Assembly: GCA_965183835.1 (NCBI GenBank)
Contig: CBCYME010000017.1
Location: 434,001-498,000, forward strand
Reading direction: 5' to 3'
Source of the DNA: OMPR01 sp965183835
Lineage (GTDB): Bacteria > Pseudomonadota > Alphaproteobacteria > Rhodobacterales > Rhodobacteraceae
DNA length: 64,000 nt
Part shown: positions 35,592 through 46,188 of the stretch, piece after piece
Position numbering within the stretch: position 1 is the stretch's first letter
Layout of the letters: the number at the start of each line of letters is the position of its first letter
Position numbers and translations under genes: made by a program
Notes under the pieces: generated by a model
The model's database searches: none
Told to the model about the DNA's origin: nothing
The model's input: only the letters and a program-made list of their open reading frames with translations

Positions 35592-37022
35592 ATGACAACC
35601 ACGAATTCCGGAACGCCCGGGTCCATGCAGCTTGCCTATGGGCTGGGTGGAATCGCAAATGGCGTATTTTCAAACGGGCTCAGTTTTTTTCTGCTGATCT
35701 ATTACAATCTGGTCATTGGATTGCCTGCAGAGCTGGTTGGTCTTGCCCTATCCATTGCTCTTGTTTTTGACGCTGTTTCGGATCCGCTCGTTGGGTATAT
35801 CTCTGACAATTGGAAATCCCGCATGGGTAAGCGGCATCCGTTTATCTATCTGGCGATTATCCCGGTTTCAGCGCTGTTCTGGCTCATCTGGAATCCGCCA
35901 TCTTCATTGGCGTCCCAGACCGAACTGTTTTGGTTCCTGCTTGGCACAACCATCGCCTTGCGGTTCGCCATGACCCTTTATGATGTGCCCCATAACGCAA
36001 TGGTTCCCGAACTGACCTCGAGCTACAATGGGCGAACCTTGCTGGCTGGATACAAAGTATCAGCCACATGGATCGCCGGTCAGATCATGGTCATCGCAAT
36101 GTATGTTGTGTGGTTGGTGCCGACAGACGTCATGCCCTATGGGATCTTGAACCAAGCCGGATACCAACAAGCTGGCTTGTTCGGAGCTTTCATCATCGGC
36201 ATTGCGATTCTTATGTCTGCACTGGGGCTCAATCGTTATCAAAGCAGCATGCGCGAGATTGCCCATGCTGAAAACGGAAATGCCGGTGGCTTCTTTACGC
36301 AATTTCTGGCAGCAGCCAGCTTACCAAGCCTGCGCGCCATCTTTATGTCTTCGGCCGTTTTTGCAATCGGAGCCGGTATCGGCGCCGCGCTGTGGACATA
36401 TTTGATGAGTTTTTGCTGGGAGCTCAGCAACGAACAAATCGTCTACATTCTGTTTGCAAACCTGATTGGTGCATTGATTGCTGGGTTTTCGGTCAAAGCA
36501 GTTTCCAACCGCGACAATAAGAAATCCGCAGCCATCAAGTTGTCGATCTTGTCGACAATCGTTGGGGTCGGTCCCTATCTTTTCCGGCACTTTGATTGGT
36601 TTCCGGCCAATGGAACAGAGATGTTGTTGTATGCTTTGTTGATCCACGGTGTTCTGCAAGTTGGTCTAATCGTTGCTACGACATCGCTGATGACATCCAT
36701 GACTGCTGATGTTGTCGAAGTCGGCCTGCACCATTCCGGGTACCAAAACGAAGGCATCATAACCGCCTCGATCACCTTTGTTCTCAAGGCGGGAACTGCG
36801 GGTGGTTTGGCGATTTCTGGTGCGTTTCTTGGCCTGATCGGATTTCCAACCGCGCCGGATCAGTCAAACCTGACCCCCGAAATCATCAGCGGCCTTGGCT
36901 ATAACTATGCCTTGCTGACGATGGTGGTTTACGCGCTCTCGATTGTTGCCCTGTTCTTTTATCGCATCGACAAACAGCAGTTCGAAACCCTTGTGAAAAA
37001 CACCCCCCGCACCGCGAGCTAA
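35592..37022 (+). CDS. MFS transporter of the GPH (glycoside-pentoside-hexuronide:cation symporter) type
   Basis: Start at ATG 35592 (MTTTNSGTPGSMQLAYGLGG) because AGGGAGG lies before it. The 476 residues form about 12 hydrophobic segments. The GPH signature after helix 2 is clear (FDAVSDPLVGYISDNWKSRMGKRHPFIY), as is RFAMTLYDVPHNAMVPEL. It imports a solute with a cation across the inner membrane. Members also serve lignin-derived and steroid-like compounds, so sugar transport is not assured. It is the first gene of an operon with the aldehyde dehydrogenase and is preceded by operator site B. Confidence 0.9.
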   Translation: MTTTNSGTPGSMQLAYGLGGIANGVFSNGLSFFLLIYYNLVIGLPAELVGLALSIALVFDAVSDPLVGYISDNWKSRMGKRHPFIYLAIIPVSALFWLIWNPPSSLASQTELFWFLLGTTIALRFAMTLYDVPHNAMVPELTSSYNGRTLLAGYKVSATWIAGQIMVIAMYVVWLVPTDVMPYGILNQAGYQQAGLFGAFIIGIAILMSALGLNRYQSSMREIAHAENGNAGGFFTQFLAAASLPSLRAIFMSSAVFAIGAGIGAALWTYLMSFCWELSNEQIVYILFANLIGALIAGFSVKAVSNRDNKKSAAIKLSILSTIVGVGPYLFRHFDWFPANGTEMLLYALLIHGVLQVGLIVATTSLMTSMTADVVEVGLHHSGYQNEGIITASITFVLKAGTAGGLAISGAFLGLIGFPTAPDQSNLTPEIISGLGYNYALLTMVVYALSIVALFFYRIDKQQFETLVKNTPRTAS

Positions 37023-37087
37023 TCCTTAACACCTGCGGGATGGGCACCTGTCCCCCTCGCCTGCCCACACACAACGGAGATGATCTG

Positions 37088-38521
37088 ATGACTCATCACG
37101 ACCCGACCATCGCAGCTGATATGCAATCGCTTCTGGAAACCCAGCGCGCACATTCCCTAAAAGTGCCCACTGCCGAACAGCGCATCGGCCGCATCAATCG
37201 CCTGATTGATCTGATTGCGGACAACAAAGATGCGCTCGCCGATGCTGTTTCTGCCGATTTTGGCAATCGCAGCACGGCCGAAACCCTGATCGCAGATATT
37301 GGTGGTACTTTAACTGAGCTCAAACATGCAAAAAGCCATTTGGCACAGTGGATGAAACCGTCCAAGGCCAAGGTCGATTTCCCGCTCAACATGTTTGGCG
37401 GCAAAGCACGGATTGAATATCAACCCCTTGGTGTCATCGGCATTGTCGCGCCGTGGAATTTTCCGATCTATCTGGCGATTGGTCCCATGGGCGAAGCGTT
37501 TGCAGCCGGTAATTCGGTCATGCTGAAACCATCCGAATTCACGCCAGCGACGTCCGATCTGATGAAAACCCTGATCGAGCAAAGCTTTGCGCCCCACGAG
37601 GCCGTGGTTGTCACAGGCGGTGTCGAAGCAGGGGTTGCCTTTACCAAACTGCCTTTCGATCACTTGCTGTTTACCGGCGCGACCTCGATCGGGAAACACA
37701 TCCTGCACGCCGCGGCTGACAACCTGGTTCCCGTCACGCTGGAATTGGGTGGTAAATCCCCGGCCATCGTCACGGACAAAGCCAATCAGGATACGGCAGC
37801 CGCACGGATCGCATCAGGTAAGCTGTTTAACGCAGGCCAAGTGTGCCTGGCCCCAGACTACGCGTTGGTCCCGCGCAACAATCTGCGCGATTTTGTGGAC
37901 ACGGTGCAGGGTAAAATCGCAGCGGCCTATCCAACGCTGCAAAACAATCCGGACTACACCCATATCGTGTCGGATCGACAACTTGACCGCCTGAAGGCCT
38001 TGGTTGCTCAAGCCCGCGACAGCGGCGCAGAAGTGATCGAAGTGAATCCCGCCGGGGAAGACCTGAGCGCGATCAACGAAAAGGTCATGGCCCCCACACT
38101 TATTGTTGATCCATCCACCGATCTGGACGTGATGACAGACGAAATCTTTGGCCCGATCCTGCCTGTTGTTCCCTATGACACGCTGGAAGAGGCCATCGCC
38201 TTTGTAAACGCGCGCCCACGCCCGTTGGCTTTGTATGTTTTCAGTGCAGACACCAGCGAACAGAACACAGTTCTGGAAAACACCACCTCTGGCGGGGCCT
38301 GCATCAACGATACAATTATGCATTCAACCCAGCAAAGCCTGCCTTTTGGCGGCGTCGGCCCGTCGGGAATGGGTTCTTATCATGGGCACCATGGCTTCAA
38401 GCTCTTTAGCCACGAAAAAGCTGTCTACAAGCAGATCAACATGGATTCACCGTTCAAACCGCTACGAGCTCCTTTCGGTGACAAGTTCAAAAAGGCCATC
38501 GCGCCAATGTTGAAGAAATAA
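37088..38521 (+). CDS. Aldehyde dehydrogenase, coniferyl-aldehyde dehydrogenase group
   Basis: Start at ATG 37088 (MTHHDPTIAADM), after CGGAGATGATCTG. The 477 residues hold the ALDH motifs VAPWNFPIYLAIGP, FTGATSIGK, LELGGKSP (Glu219) and FNAGQVCLAPDY (Cys253), with the C-terminal FGGVGPSGMGSYHGHHGF typical of coniferyl-aldehyde-type and fatty-aldehyde enzymes. It oxidises an aldehyde to the acid with NAD(P). It sits 66 bases after the transporter, so it likely belongs to the same regulated operon. The acid produced could be the substrate of the nearby acyl-CoA synthetase. Confidence 0.9.
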   Translation: MTHHDPTIAADMQSLLETQRAHSLKVPTAEQRIGRINRLIDLIADNKDALADAVSADFGNRSTAETLIADIGGTLTELKHAKSHLAQWMKPSKAKVDFPLNMFGGKARIEYQPLGVIGIVAPWNFPIYLAIGPMGEAFAAGNSVMLKPSEFTPATSDLMKTLIEQSFAPHEAVVVTGGVEAGVAFTKLPFDHLLFTGATSIGKHILHAAADNLVPVTLELGGKSPAIVTDKANQDTAAARIASGKLFNAGQVCLAPDYALVPRNNLRDFVDTVQGKIAAAYPTLQNNPDYTHIVSDRQLDRLKALVAQARDSGAEVIEVNPAGEDLSAINEKVMAPTLIVDPSTDLDVMTDEIFGPILPVVPYDTLEEAIAFVNARPRPLALYVFSADTSEQNTVLENTTSGGACINDTIMHSTQQSLPFGGVGPSGMGSYHGHHGFKLFSHEKAVYKQINMDSPFKPLRAPFGDKFKKAIAPMLKK

Positions 38522-38530
38522 GGACAACAC

Positions 38531-38839
38531 ATGAAATACCTGACGAACCACCCTGTGACGTGGCTCACTGTGATTGCGCTGATTTTTGCAACGCTATTCG
38601 GCCACTACTGGATTTGGGGGTCTCTCTTCCTTTGGTGGTCTTATACGTCCTTTGTCGCAGGCGAAGCCTTTATCGGCGAGATCGTAAACGTGCAGGAAAA
38701 CCCACCCCTGTTTTGGACCGTCACCGTGATGTGGTTCAGCCTCGGGACTTACTATGTGGTTCAAGATTTGGCTTGGCGCTTGTTTGGCGTCTACTTCGAC
38801 ATCTCTCAGCTGGTCGGTGTAAATCCTTACGGCCTCTGA
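38531..38839 (+). CDS. Small integral membrane protein of unknown function
   Basis: 102 residues starting MKYLTNHPVTWLTVIAL, 9 bases after the aldehyde dehydrogenase stop, with AAGGACA upstream. Two or three hydrophobic, Trp- and Tyr-rich segments (WLTVIALIFATLFGHYWIW, LFLWWSYTSFVAG and FWTVTVMWFSLGTYYVV) suggest an inner-membrane protein. I recognise no family. Position makes it part of the transporter/dehydrogenase operon. Confidence 0.75.
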   Translation: MKYLTNHPVTWLTVIALIFATLFGHYWIWGSLFLWWSYTSFVAGEAFIGEIVNVQENPPLFWTVTVMWFSLGTYYVVQDLAWRLFGVYFDISQLVGVNPYGL

Positions 38840-38873
38840 CCTCCTCTCCTCTTACAACTCAGAAAGATTGAAT

Positions 38874-39305
38874 ATGGTACATGCAAAAGCACTAACCACC
38901 GGTCTCATCGCTACTCTTATCAGCGCCACAGCGGCCTTTGCCGATATGCCGGTTACAATCAACAACGTGGATGCCTCTGGCGGGGCAATCCACGTGTTGG
39001 CGTTCAATGACAAAACCGCGTTTGAGGGCAACATGTTCGCAAAAATGGTGGGCTATGTGAAAATCCCGGCGACCGAAGGCACGGTCACAGGCACCCTCAA
39101 AGGTCTGGAACCCGGCACCTATGCAATCATGTTGCACCACGATGCAAATGATAACGGGCAAATGGAAATGAAAGGCGCCGTACCGCTCGAAGGATGGGGT
39201 TACAGCAATGGCGCAGGGGCGACTTCGATCCCGACGTTTGAAGAAGCCGCTCTTGAATACACCGGTGAAAACGCCGCCGAAATAGCAATGAATTACGCCC
39301 CCTAA
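38874..39305 (+). CDS. Secreted DUF2141 domain protein
   Basis: Start at ATG 38874, with AGAAAG upstream. The protein has a signal peptide (MVHAKALTTGLIATLISATAAFA, likely cleaved before Asp-Met-Pro). The mature part of about 120 residues has the DUF2141 pattern: GAIHVLAFNDKTAFEG, LEPGTYAIMLHHDANDNGQMEM and PLEGWGYSNGA. This is a beta-sandwich periplasmic or secreted domain with no established activity. It is the last gene before a terminator, and so the end of the operon that starts at site B. Confidence 0.87.
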   Translation: MVHAKALTTGLIATLISATAAFADMPVTINNVDASGGAIHVLAFNDKTAFEGNMFAKMVGYVKIPATEGTVTGTLKGLEPGTYAIMLHHDANDNGQMEMKGAVPLEGWGYSNGAGATSIPTFEEAALEYTGENAAEIAMNYAP

Positions 39306-39334
39306 TTCGCATTTTCCCAGCCAAGCCAACCAGC

Positions 39335-39364
39335 AACATCCCGCTTAACAGTGGGATGTTTTTT
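39335..39364 (+). terminator. Rho-independent terminator after the DUF2141 gene
   Basis: A stem AACATCCCGC with GTGGGATGTT (one G-T pair) and a 6-base loop TTAACA are followed by a run of six T, 30 bases after the stop codon. Confidence 0.88.
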
Positions 39365-39451
39365 GTTCCCCCCTTGCAGGATGAAATGACCACATTAAAT
39401 TGTCATTTATGACAGGTTAATTGGTTTTTCCACCTCCGGCCTGTCGCCCCG

Positions 39452-41263
<1,812 letters not shown>

Positions 41264-41266
41264 ACC

Positions 41267-42655
41267 ATGCTCAATTCCCCCTTCACACGTCGCGCATTTT
41301 TGCAATCCACAGGTCTGGCTGCTGCCGGTACCGCGATGAGCGTTGGCCTGCCAGGGCTCGCCAATGCAGCAGCCAACGGCACCCTGATCACACCACAGCG
41401 CAAAGCGTTGGTCTTTATCATGTTGGATGGCGGCAACGACAGCTACAATATGTTGGTGCCGAATTCGGGTGTTTTCCACAAACAATACGCCAAAACCCGC
41501 GGCAATCTTGCGCATAAGCGGCGCGACCTGTTGGCGTTGGACGGCCCCGAAGATGCGGATGGGCGCAGCTTTGGCCTGCACCGTGCCATGCCTGAGGTGC
41601 AACAGCTCTACAATGACAAGAAACTGGCCTTTGTTGCCAATGTCGGCCCCTTGGTCGAACGGATTCAAAAGGCGCAGTTTTACGACGGTTCTGCACAACT
41701 TCCGCTCGGCTTGCTGAGTCATGCGGATCAATTCAAGCACTGGCAGACCTCACGCCCTGATCTGCGTCAGAACGATGGCTGGTTCGGTCATTTCGCAGAC
41801 GAGTTGCAGCCCAGCCTGTCCGCCCATGACATCCCAATGAACATCTCGCTTTCTGGTCATAACATCCAACAGAACGGGCACCAGAACCTGCCATATTCCA
41901 TCACCGCTGATGGATCTGTTGGTCTGTATGTCAAAGAAGAGCGCAATGACCTGAACGAAGTCTTGCTAGACAGCTTTACCAAGTTGATGAACGAGGATCA
42001 CAGAGACGACCCATTTATGGAAACCTATCTGGATCTGACGCGGCAAGCACAGGCCAAACACGAAGTGTTCCAAGATGCCACGCGCGGGATCTCGGTTCCG
42101 GGGCACTTCTCGACCACGGATCTCAGCCAACAGTTGCGCATGGTTGCCCGCACGATCAAAGCATCCGAGGCGTTGGGGCTGCAACAGCAGACGTTCTTTA
42201 TTCGTTACATAGGATGGGACCACCATGATGAGCTGCTGAACAATCAGGGTCACATGCTAGGGGTTCTGTCGCGCGCTCTTGGGGAATTCCAGACCGCCCT
42301 TGGCGACATGGGGCTCGACGACAAGGTCGTGACATTCACCGGCTCTGATTTCGGCCGCACGTTGACGTCAAATGGCAACGGCACAGACCACGGTTGGGGC
42401 GGCAACACCATCGTCATGGGCGCGCCTGTCAAAGGGGGCCGCGTTTACGGCGAATATCCAAGTTTGGGCTTGGGCAATGACAACACCCAAGACGTCGGTG
42501 ATGGTGTCCTGATCCCGACAACATCGACGGATCAATTGTATGCGGATCTGTCCTTGTGGTTTGGCGTTCAACCCGATGCCTTGGACGGGCTATTCCCCAA
42601 TCTGAAACGGTTTACGGACCTCTCCAGCGGCGCACGTCTGGGGCTGTTCTCTTAA
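41267..42655 (+). CDS. DUF1501 protein with Tat signal
   Basis: 462 residues. The N-terminus MLNSPFTRRAFLQSTGLAAAG is a twin-arginine signal, cleaved near ANA-A, so the protein is exported folded. The body has LVFIMLDGGNDSYNMLVP, VTFTGSDFGRTLTSNGNGTDHGWGGNTIVMG and HDELLNNQGHMLG, which are the DUF1501 (alkaline-phosphatase-like/sulfatase-like fold) motifs with Asp and His residues that could bind metal. AGGAGGCCTGAACC precedes the ATG. It is the functional partner of the DUF1800 protein encoded just upstream. Confidence 0.9.
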   Translation: MLNSPFTRRAFLQSTGLAAAGTAMSVGLPGLANAAANGTLITPQRKALVFIMLDGGNDSYNMLVPNSGVFHKQYAKTRGNLAHKRRDLLALDGPEDADGRSFGLHRAMPEVQQLYNDKKLAFVANVGPLVERIQKAQFYDGSAQLPLGLLSHADQFKHWQTSRPDLRQNDGWFGHFADELQPSLSAHDIPMNISLSGHNIQQNGHQNLPYSITADGSVGLYVKEERNDLNEVLLDSFTKLMNEDHRDDPFMETYLDLTRQAQAKHEVFQDATRGISVPGHFSTTDLSQQLRMVARTIKASEALGLQQQTFFIRYIGWDHHDELLNNQGHMLGVLSRALGEFQTALGDMGLDDKVVTFTGSDFGRTLTSNGNGTDHGWGGNTIVMGAPVKGGRVYGEYPSLGLGNDNTQDVGDGVLIPTTSTDQLYADLSLWFGVQPDALDGLFPNLKRFTDLSSGARLGLFS

Positions 42656-42666
42656 CCTAACCAAAG

Positions 42667-42696
42667 GGGTACGCCAGACACGCGTGTGGCGGACCC
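42667..42696 (+). terminator. Possible stem-loop terminator after the DUF1501 gene
   Basis: GGGTACGCC and GGCGGACCC flank ACACG/CGTGT, giving a bulged hairpin 12 bases past the stop. It is followed by TTCTCC and not a clean T-run, so the call is weak. Confidence 0.35.
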
Positions 42697-42840
42697 TTCT
42701 CCCAAACGCCCATCACTTACGGCAGTTCGGAGCCTTCTTTGGTGACCCGCAAGCCAAAGCCGCGCAAACAGGCTTGACCTTACACGACCCAACACCTAAT
42801 CCGGCTGCTTTCTTTGATTGATGATCGCGAGGGCGTGGGC

Positions 42841-44091
42841 ATGACGACACAAAGTCTGGCATTGGGAATTGACTTCGGAACCTCGAATTCTGCAGCAGGG
42901 ATGCTGCGCGATGGGAAACCCCACTTGATCGAGGTCGAGGCCGGGGAACGGACCCTGCCCACCGCTTTTTTCTTTGATTTCGACACCCGTAAAACTCTGA
43001 TCGGTGGAGCCGCGAATGCCGCGCTGATTGATGGGCTTGAAGGGCGCTATATGCGTGCTTTGAAACGTGTTCTAGGCACGTCTTTGATGCATGAAAAACG
43101 TCAAATCCTGAACGAACGTGTCACCTTTGTCGACATAATCGCCCGGTTCCTGAAACAGCTGAAAACACAAGCAGAAGCTGAAACAGGTTTGGTGTTCGAA
43201 CGTGCGTTGTCGGGACGTCCGGTGCATTTTCACCTGAATGATGCGGCCCGCGACGCAAAGGCGGAGGAAGATTTGCGCGCCTGCTATCTGGCGGCGGGAT
43301 TCAAAGACGTGGCGTTTATGGCGGAACCCGAAGCCGCTGCAATCGCCAGCGGCGCGCTTGATCAGAACAAATCGCTTGGTTTGATCGTAGACATCGGGGG
43401 CGGGACATCCGATTTTTCTCTGTTCCAAGCGCAGGGCGGCAGTGTCGATATTCTTGCCAACCATGGCGTGCGGATCGGGGGAACCGATTTTGACCGCGCC
43501 GTCAGCATCGACCGCGTGATGCCATTGCTTGGCAAAGGCAGCGAATTGCGCAATTTGCATGGCCCTGGCACGATGACCACGCCAAACGCTATCTTCAACG
43601 ATTTGGCAACGTGGGAGAAAATTCCGTTTCTTTACACGGCAAGCAGTCGTCGAACTGTCGCGGATATGCATAAAATGGCGCAAGAGCCGGAAAAGCTGAA
43701 ACGCTTTGTCGATGTGCTTGAATCCGAACTGGGCCACGATATTGCCTTTGCCGTAGAACGGGGCAAGATCGCGGCCAATTCCGGCACCGAAACCCGAGCT
43801 GAAATTAATTTGGGTATTGTTGAGCGCGGCCTCACAGCCGAGCTCTATCCGATCATGTTGGATCATTTGTTGCGCAGCTTTTCTGACGCGATCCAAACCG
43901 GTGCCCTTGAAACGTTGGCAATGGCAGATTGCGCGCCTGCGCGTGTGGACCGGGTCATCTACGTCGGCGGGTCAAGCCTGATGTCGTTTGTCGCCAATAC
44001 GATGAAAGACACGTTTCCAGAGGCGCAGCACGAGTTTTCCGAGGTGTTTACCGCAGTTGCCGATGGATTGGCGATTGCTGCGGGACGCTAA
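42841..44091 (+). CDS. Hsp70-family protein without substrate-binding domain (YegD-like)
   Basis: Start at ATG 42841 (MTTQSLALGIDFGTSNSA), with GAGGGCGTGGG in front; a TTG nine codons upstream is possible. The 416 residues cover only the actin-like ATPase part: phosphate 1 GIDFGTSNSAAG, phosphate 2 LIVDIGGGTSDFSLF and adenosine motif VIYVGGSSLM. The length and lack of a peptide-binding domain match YegD-like proteins, whose clients are unknown. Cytoplasmic. It is convergent with a small basic protein gene, with stops 4 bases apart. Confidence 0.9.
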   Translation: MTTQSLALGIDFGTSNSAAGMLRDGKPHLIEVEAGERTLPTAFFFDFDTRKTLIGGAANAALIDGLEGRYMRALKRVLGTSLMHEKRQILNERVTFVDIIARFLKQLKTQAEAETGLVFERALSGRPVHFHLNDAARDAKAEEDLRACYLAAGFKDVAFMAEPEAAAIASGALDQNKSLGLIVDIGGGTSDFSLFQAQGGSVDILANHGVRIGGTDFDRAVSIDRVMPLLGKGSELRNLHGPGTMTTPNAIFNDLATWEKIPFLYTASSRRTVADMHKMAQEPEKLKRFVDVLESELGHDIAFAVERGKIAANSGTETRAEINLGIVERGLTAELYPIMLDHLLRSFSDAIQTGALETLAMADCAPARVDRVIYVGGSSLMSFVANTMKDTFPEAQHEFSEVFTAVADGLAIAAGR

Positions 44092-44095
44092 GCGC

Positions 44096-44275
44096 CTACC
44101 CTTCGTCTACGGTTGGTTTTTTGTTGGCCTCTGCTGCGGCCTTCATGCGCGCCAGCAGATCGGCTTTGCTTTCTGATTTGCCATAGGGGTTTTTCGATGA
44201 CCCTTTGGCATTGTGTTCTTTGTGGCGCGGTTTGTTGCTGCCCTTTTGGGGCGCTCCGGATTTGGTATAGTCCAT
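44096..44275 (-). CDS. Small basic hydrophilic protein
   Basis: 59 residues from ATG 44275 (MDYTKSGAPQKGSNKPRHKEHNAK), preceded by TAAGGGCCTGAAC; a longer start at 44377 runs through an unlikely leader. It is rich in Lys, Ser and Asn and ends KADLLARMKAAAEANKKPTVDEG. I believe similar short proteins occur across Rhodobacteraceae, but no function is known to me. It has no membrane segment. Confidence 0.65.
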   Translation of the reverse strand: MDYTKSGAPQKGSNKPRHKEHNAKGSSKNPYGKSESKADLLARMKAAAEANKKPTVDEG

Positions 44276-44358
44276 GTTCAGGCCCTTACGATCTATTGAG
44301 GTATGCGCGCTGATGCCTGAAACGAAGCTGCATCGCAAGGCTTGCAAAGTTCGGAGGT

Positions 44359-44387
44359 CCGGGCGCCCTTGATCCAAAGGCGCCCGG
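44359..44387 (-). terminator. GC-rich stem-loop at the end of the acyl-CoA dehydrogenase operon
   Basis: A perfect 9-bp stem CCGGGCGCC/GGCGCCCGG with an 11-base loop, 21 bases past the acyl-CoA dehydrogenase stop on the minus strand. No T-run follows, so termination efficiency is uncertain. Confidence 0.55.
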
Positions 44388-44407
44388 CTTTGTGTATGAC
44401 GGCCCGT

Positions 44408-46177
44408 TTAGAGGCAGCGGTCGGCGCGGAAAATCTGCCCCGGTTCCCCGGCCTGCATGATCATCTCGTGGCTGATCGCCCGTGGTAAAGCCCGCGCAAG
44501 AAACGCACGTGCCGCATCCACCCGGTCCGCGTAATAGTCCGGCGATTGCTGACCTGCTCCGGCGCTGGCGGTCCGGGCGATGCGCGCGGACATCCAGGCG
44601 CCCAGGCTCAGGGCCGTCACCTCCAGATAATCACACGCGCCTGACAGAACATCCCCAGAGGAAGCGCTGAGCACCCAATCGGTGCAGCGTGCCAGTCGTG
44701 CCGCTGCATCACGCAAAGCGATGTTTACATCCGCCAGATCATCGCCCAGTGCGTCGGCCTCGGCCAACATCTCGGCAACGAACCCTTTTACCACAGCGCC
44801 ACCATCACCGCGCACTTTGCGTGTAACCAGATCCCGGGCTTGAACCGCACTGGTGCCTTCGTAGATTTCGGTGATACGCACATCGCGCACCAGTTGTTCC
44901 ACACCATAGTCTTTGATGAACCCATGTCCGCCGTGCATTTGCACCGCTTCGTTGGCCATCCGCGACCCCAACTCAGAAAGGTAGGATTTCAGAACAGGCG
45001 TTAACATAGACAGCTTAGTATTGGCTTCACCACGCGCCTCAGATGTCGCGGCTCGGTGGGCGTGGTCCAGCAACCCAGCGCCGAAATAAGCCAAGGCACG
45101 CGCAGCATCCATTTCGCCTTGCACCGTCAGCAACCGGCGGCGCACGTCTGCATGAGCCACCAACGGATCTGCCGGCCCTTCTGGATTCCAATGCTCGCCT
45201 TCGGCACGCCCTTGAAGACGTTCATACGCATAGGTGGTCGCGGTTTGAATTGCGGCTTCGGCAATGCCCAGCCCCTGCTGGCCGACCGACAAACGTGCCG
45301 CGTTCATCATCACGAACATCGCTGCCAGTCCTTTGCCCTCTTGCCCGACAATCCACGCTTTGGTGTCCTCAAATGCGATGGCGCAGGTGGGCGAGCCATG
45401 GATACCCATCTTGTCTTCGATCCCCGAAATGGTGATCGCATTGCGTTCATCGGTCGTGTTGTTCTCTGCATCCAACATGTATTTTGGGGCCAGAAACAGC
45501 GACAAGCCCCGGGGCCCGGGTTGTGCGCCTTCGACCCGCGCAAGGATCAGGTGGGCGACATTTTCCGACATGTCGTGATCGCCCCAAGTGATAAAGATCT
45601 TGTTGCCAGTGATGGCATAAGACCCGTCATCCTTGGCAACAGCCTTGGTCCGGATCAACCCCAGATCGGTCCCGCAATGGGGCTCCGTCAGGTTCATGGT
45701 TCCGGCCCAGTTGCCACTGGTCAATTGCGGACAGTACACCGATTTCTGATGATCCGAGCCATAGGCCATCAGGGCCTCGACCACGCCAAAGTTTAGCTCG
45801 TGGATCAAGGCAAAGGCCAGGTTCGCACCGGCCATGCCTTCGCGCAGGGCCGCATGCAGGACAAACGGCAATTGCTGCCCGCCATATTCCTCTTCCAGCG
45901 CCAGCGCGTTCCAGCCGTCTTCGCAGAACACTTTGTACGCGCCGGCAAAGCCCGGCGCGGCATAGACCTGCCCATCCACCAGCTTGGCACCCGGGCGGTC
46001 CCCCGCCTCGTTGCAGGGCGCAAGGTTATCGCGCACAAACCCGTTGATCGCATCCACTACGGCAAAAAACGTATCTTTGTCGCAATGTTCATACCCCGGC
46101 AAAGCCAGCGTTTGGTCCAGACCCAGAACCTCATCCAGAAGAAAGGTCAAATCCCGTTGGGGAAGGTGATAATCCAT
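44408..46177 (-). CDS. Acyl-CoA dehydrogenase, long form with C-terminal extension
   Basis: 589 residues, longer than ordinary acyl-CoA dehydrogenases (about 380) and of the size of the group that includes DmdC. FAD-domain motifs are visible: MNLTEPHCGTDLGLIRTKA, FITWGDHD, EDKMGIHGSPTCAIAF and QMHGGHGFIKDYGVEQ. RITEIYEGTSAVQARDL carries the catalytic-type Glu. It introduces the alpha-beta double bond into an acyl-CoA. GGAGGAAACG precedes the start, 11 bases after the FadN-type gene, as the last gene of a long operon. DmdC function is only a possibility, since dmdB and dmdD are not both recognisable here. Confidence 0.88.
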   Translation of the reverse strand: MDYHLPQRDLTFLLDEVLGLDQTLALPGYEHCDKDTFFAVVDAINGFVRDNLAPCNEAGDRPGAKLVDGQVYAAPGFAGAYKVFCEDGWNALALEEEYGGQQLPFVLHAALREGMAGANLAFALIHELNFGVVEALMAYGSDHQKSVYCPQLTSGNWAGTMNLTEPHCGTDLGLIRTKAVAKDDGSYAITGNKIFITWGDHDMSENVAHLILARVEGAQPGPRGLSLFLAPKYMLDAENNTTDERNAITISGIEDKMGIHGSPTCAIAFEDTKAWIVGQEGKGLAAMFVMMNAARLSVGQQGLGIAEAAIQTATTYAYERLQGRAEGEHWNPEGPADPLVAHADVRRRLLTVQGEMDAARALAYFGAGLLDHAHRAATSEARGEANTKLSMLTPVLKSYLSELGSRMANEAVQMHGGHGFIKDYGVEQLVRDVRITEIYEGTSAVQARDLVTRKVRGDGGAVVKGFVAEMLAEADALGDDLADVNIALRDAAARLARCTDWVLSASSGDVLSGACDYLEVTALSLGAWMSARIARTASAGAGQQSPDYYADRVDAARAFLARALPRAISHEMIMQAGEPGQIFRADRCL

Positions 46178-46188
46178 CGTTTCCTCCG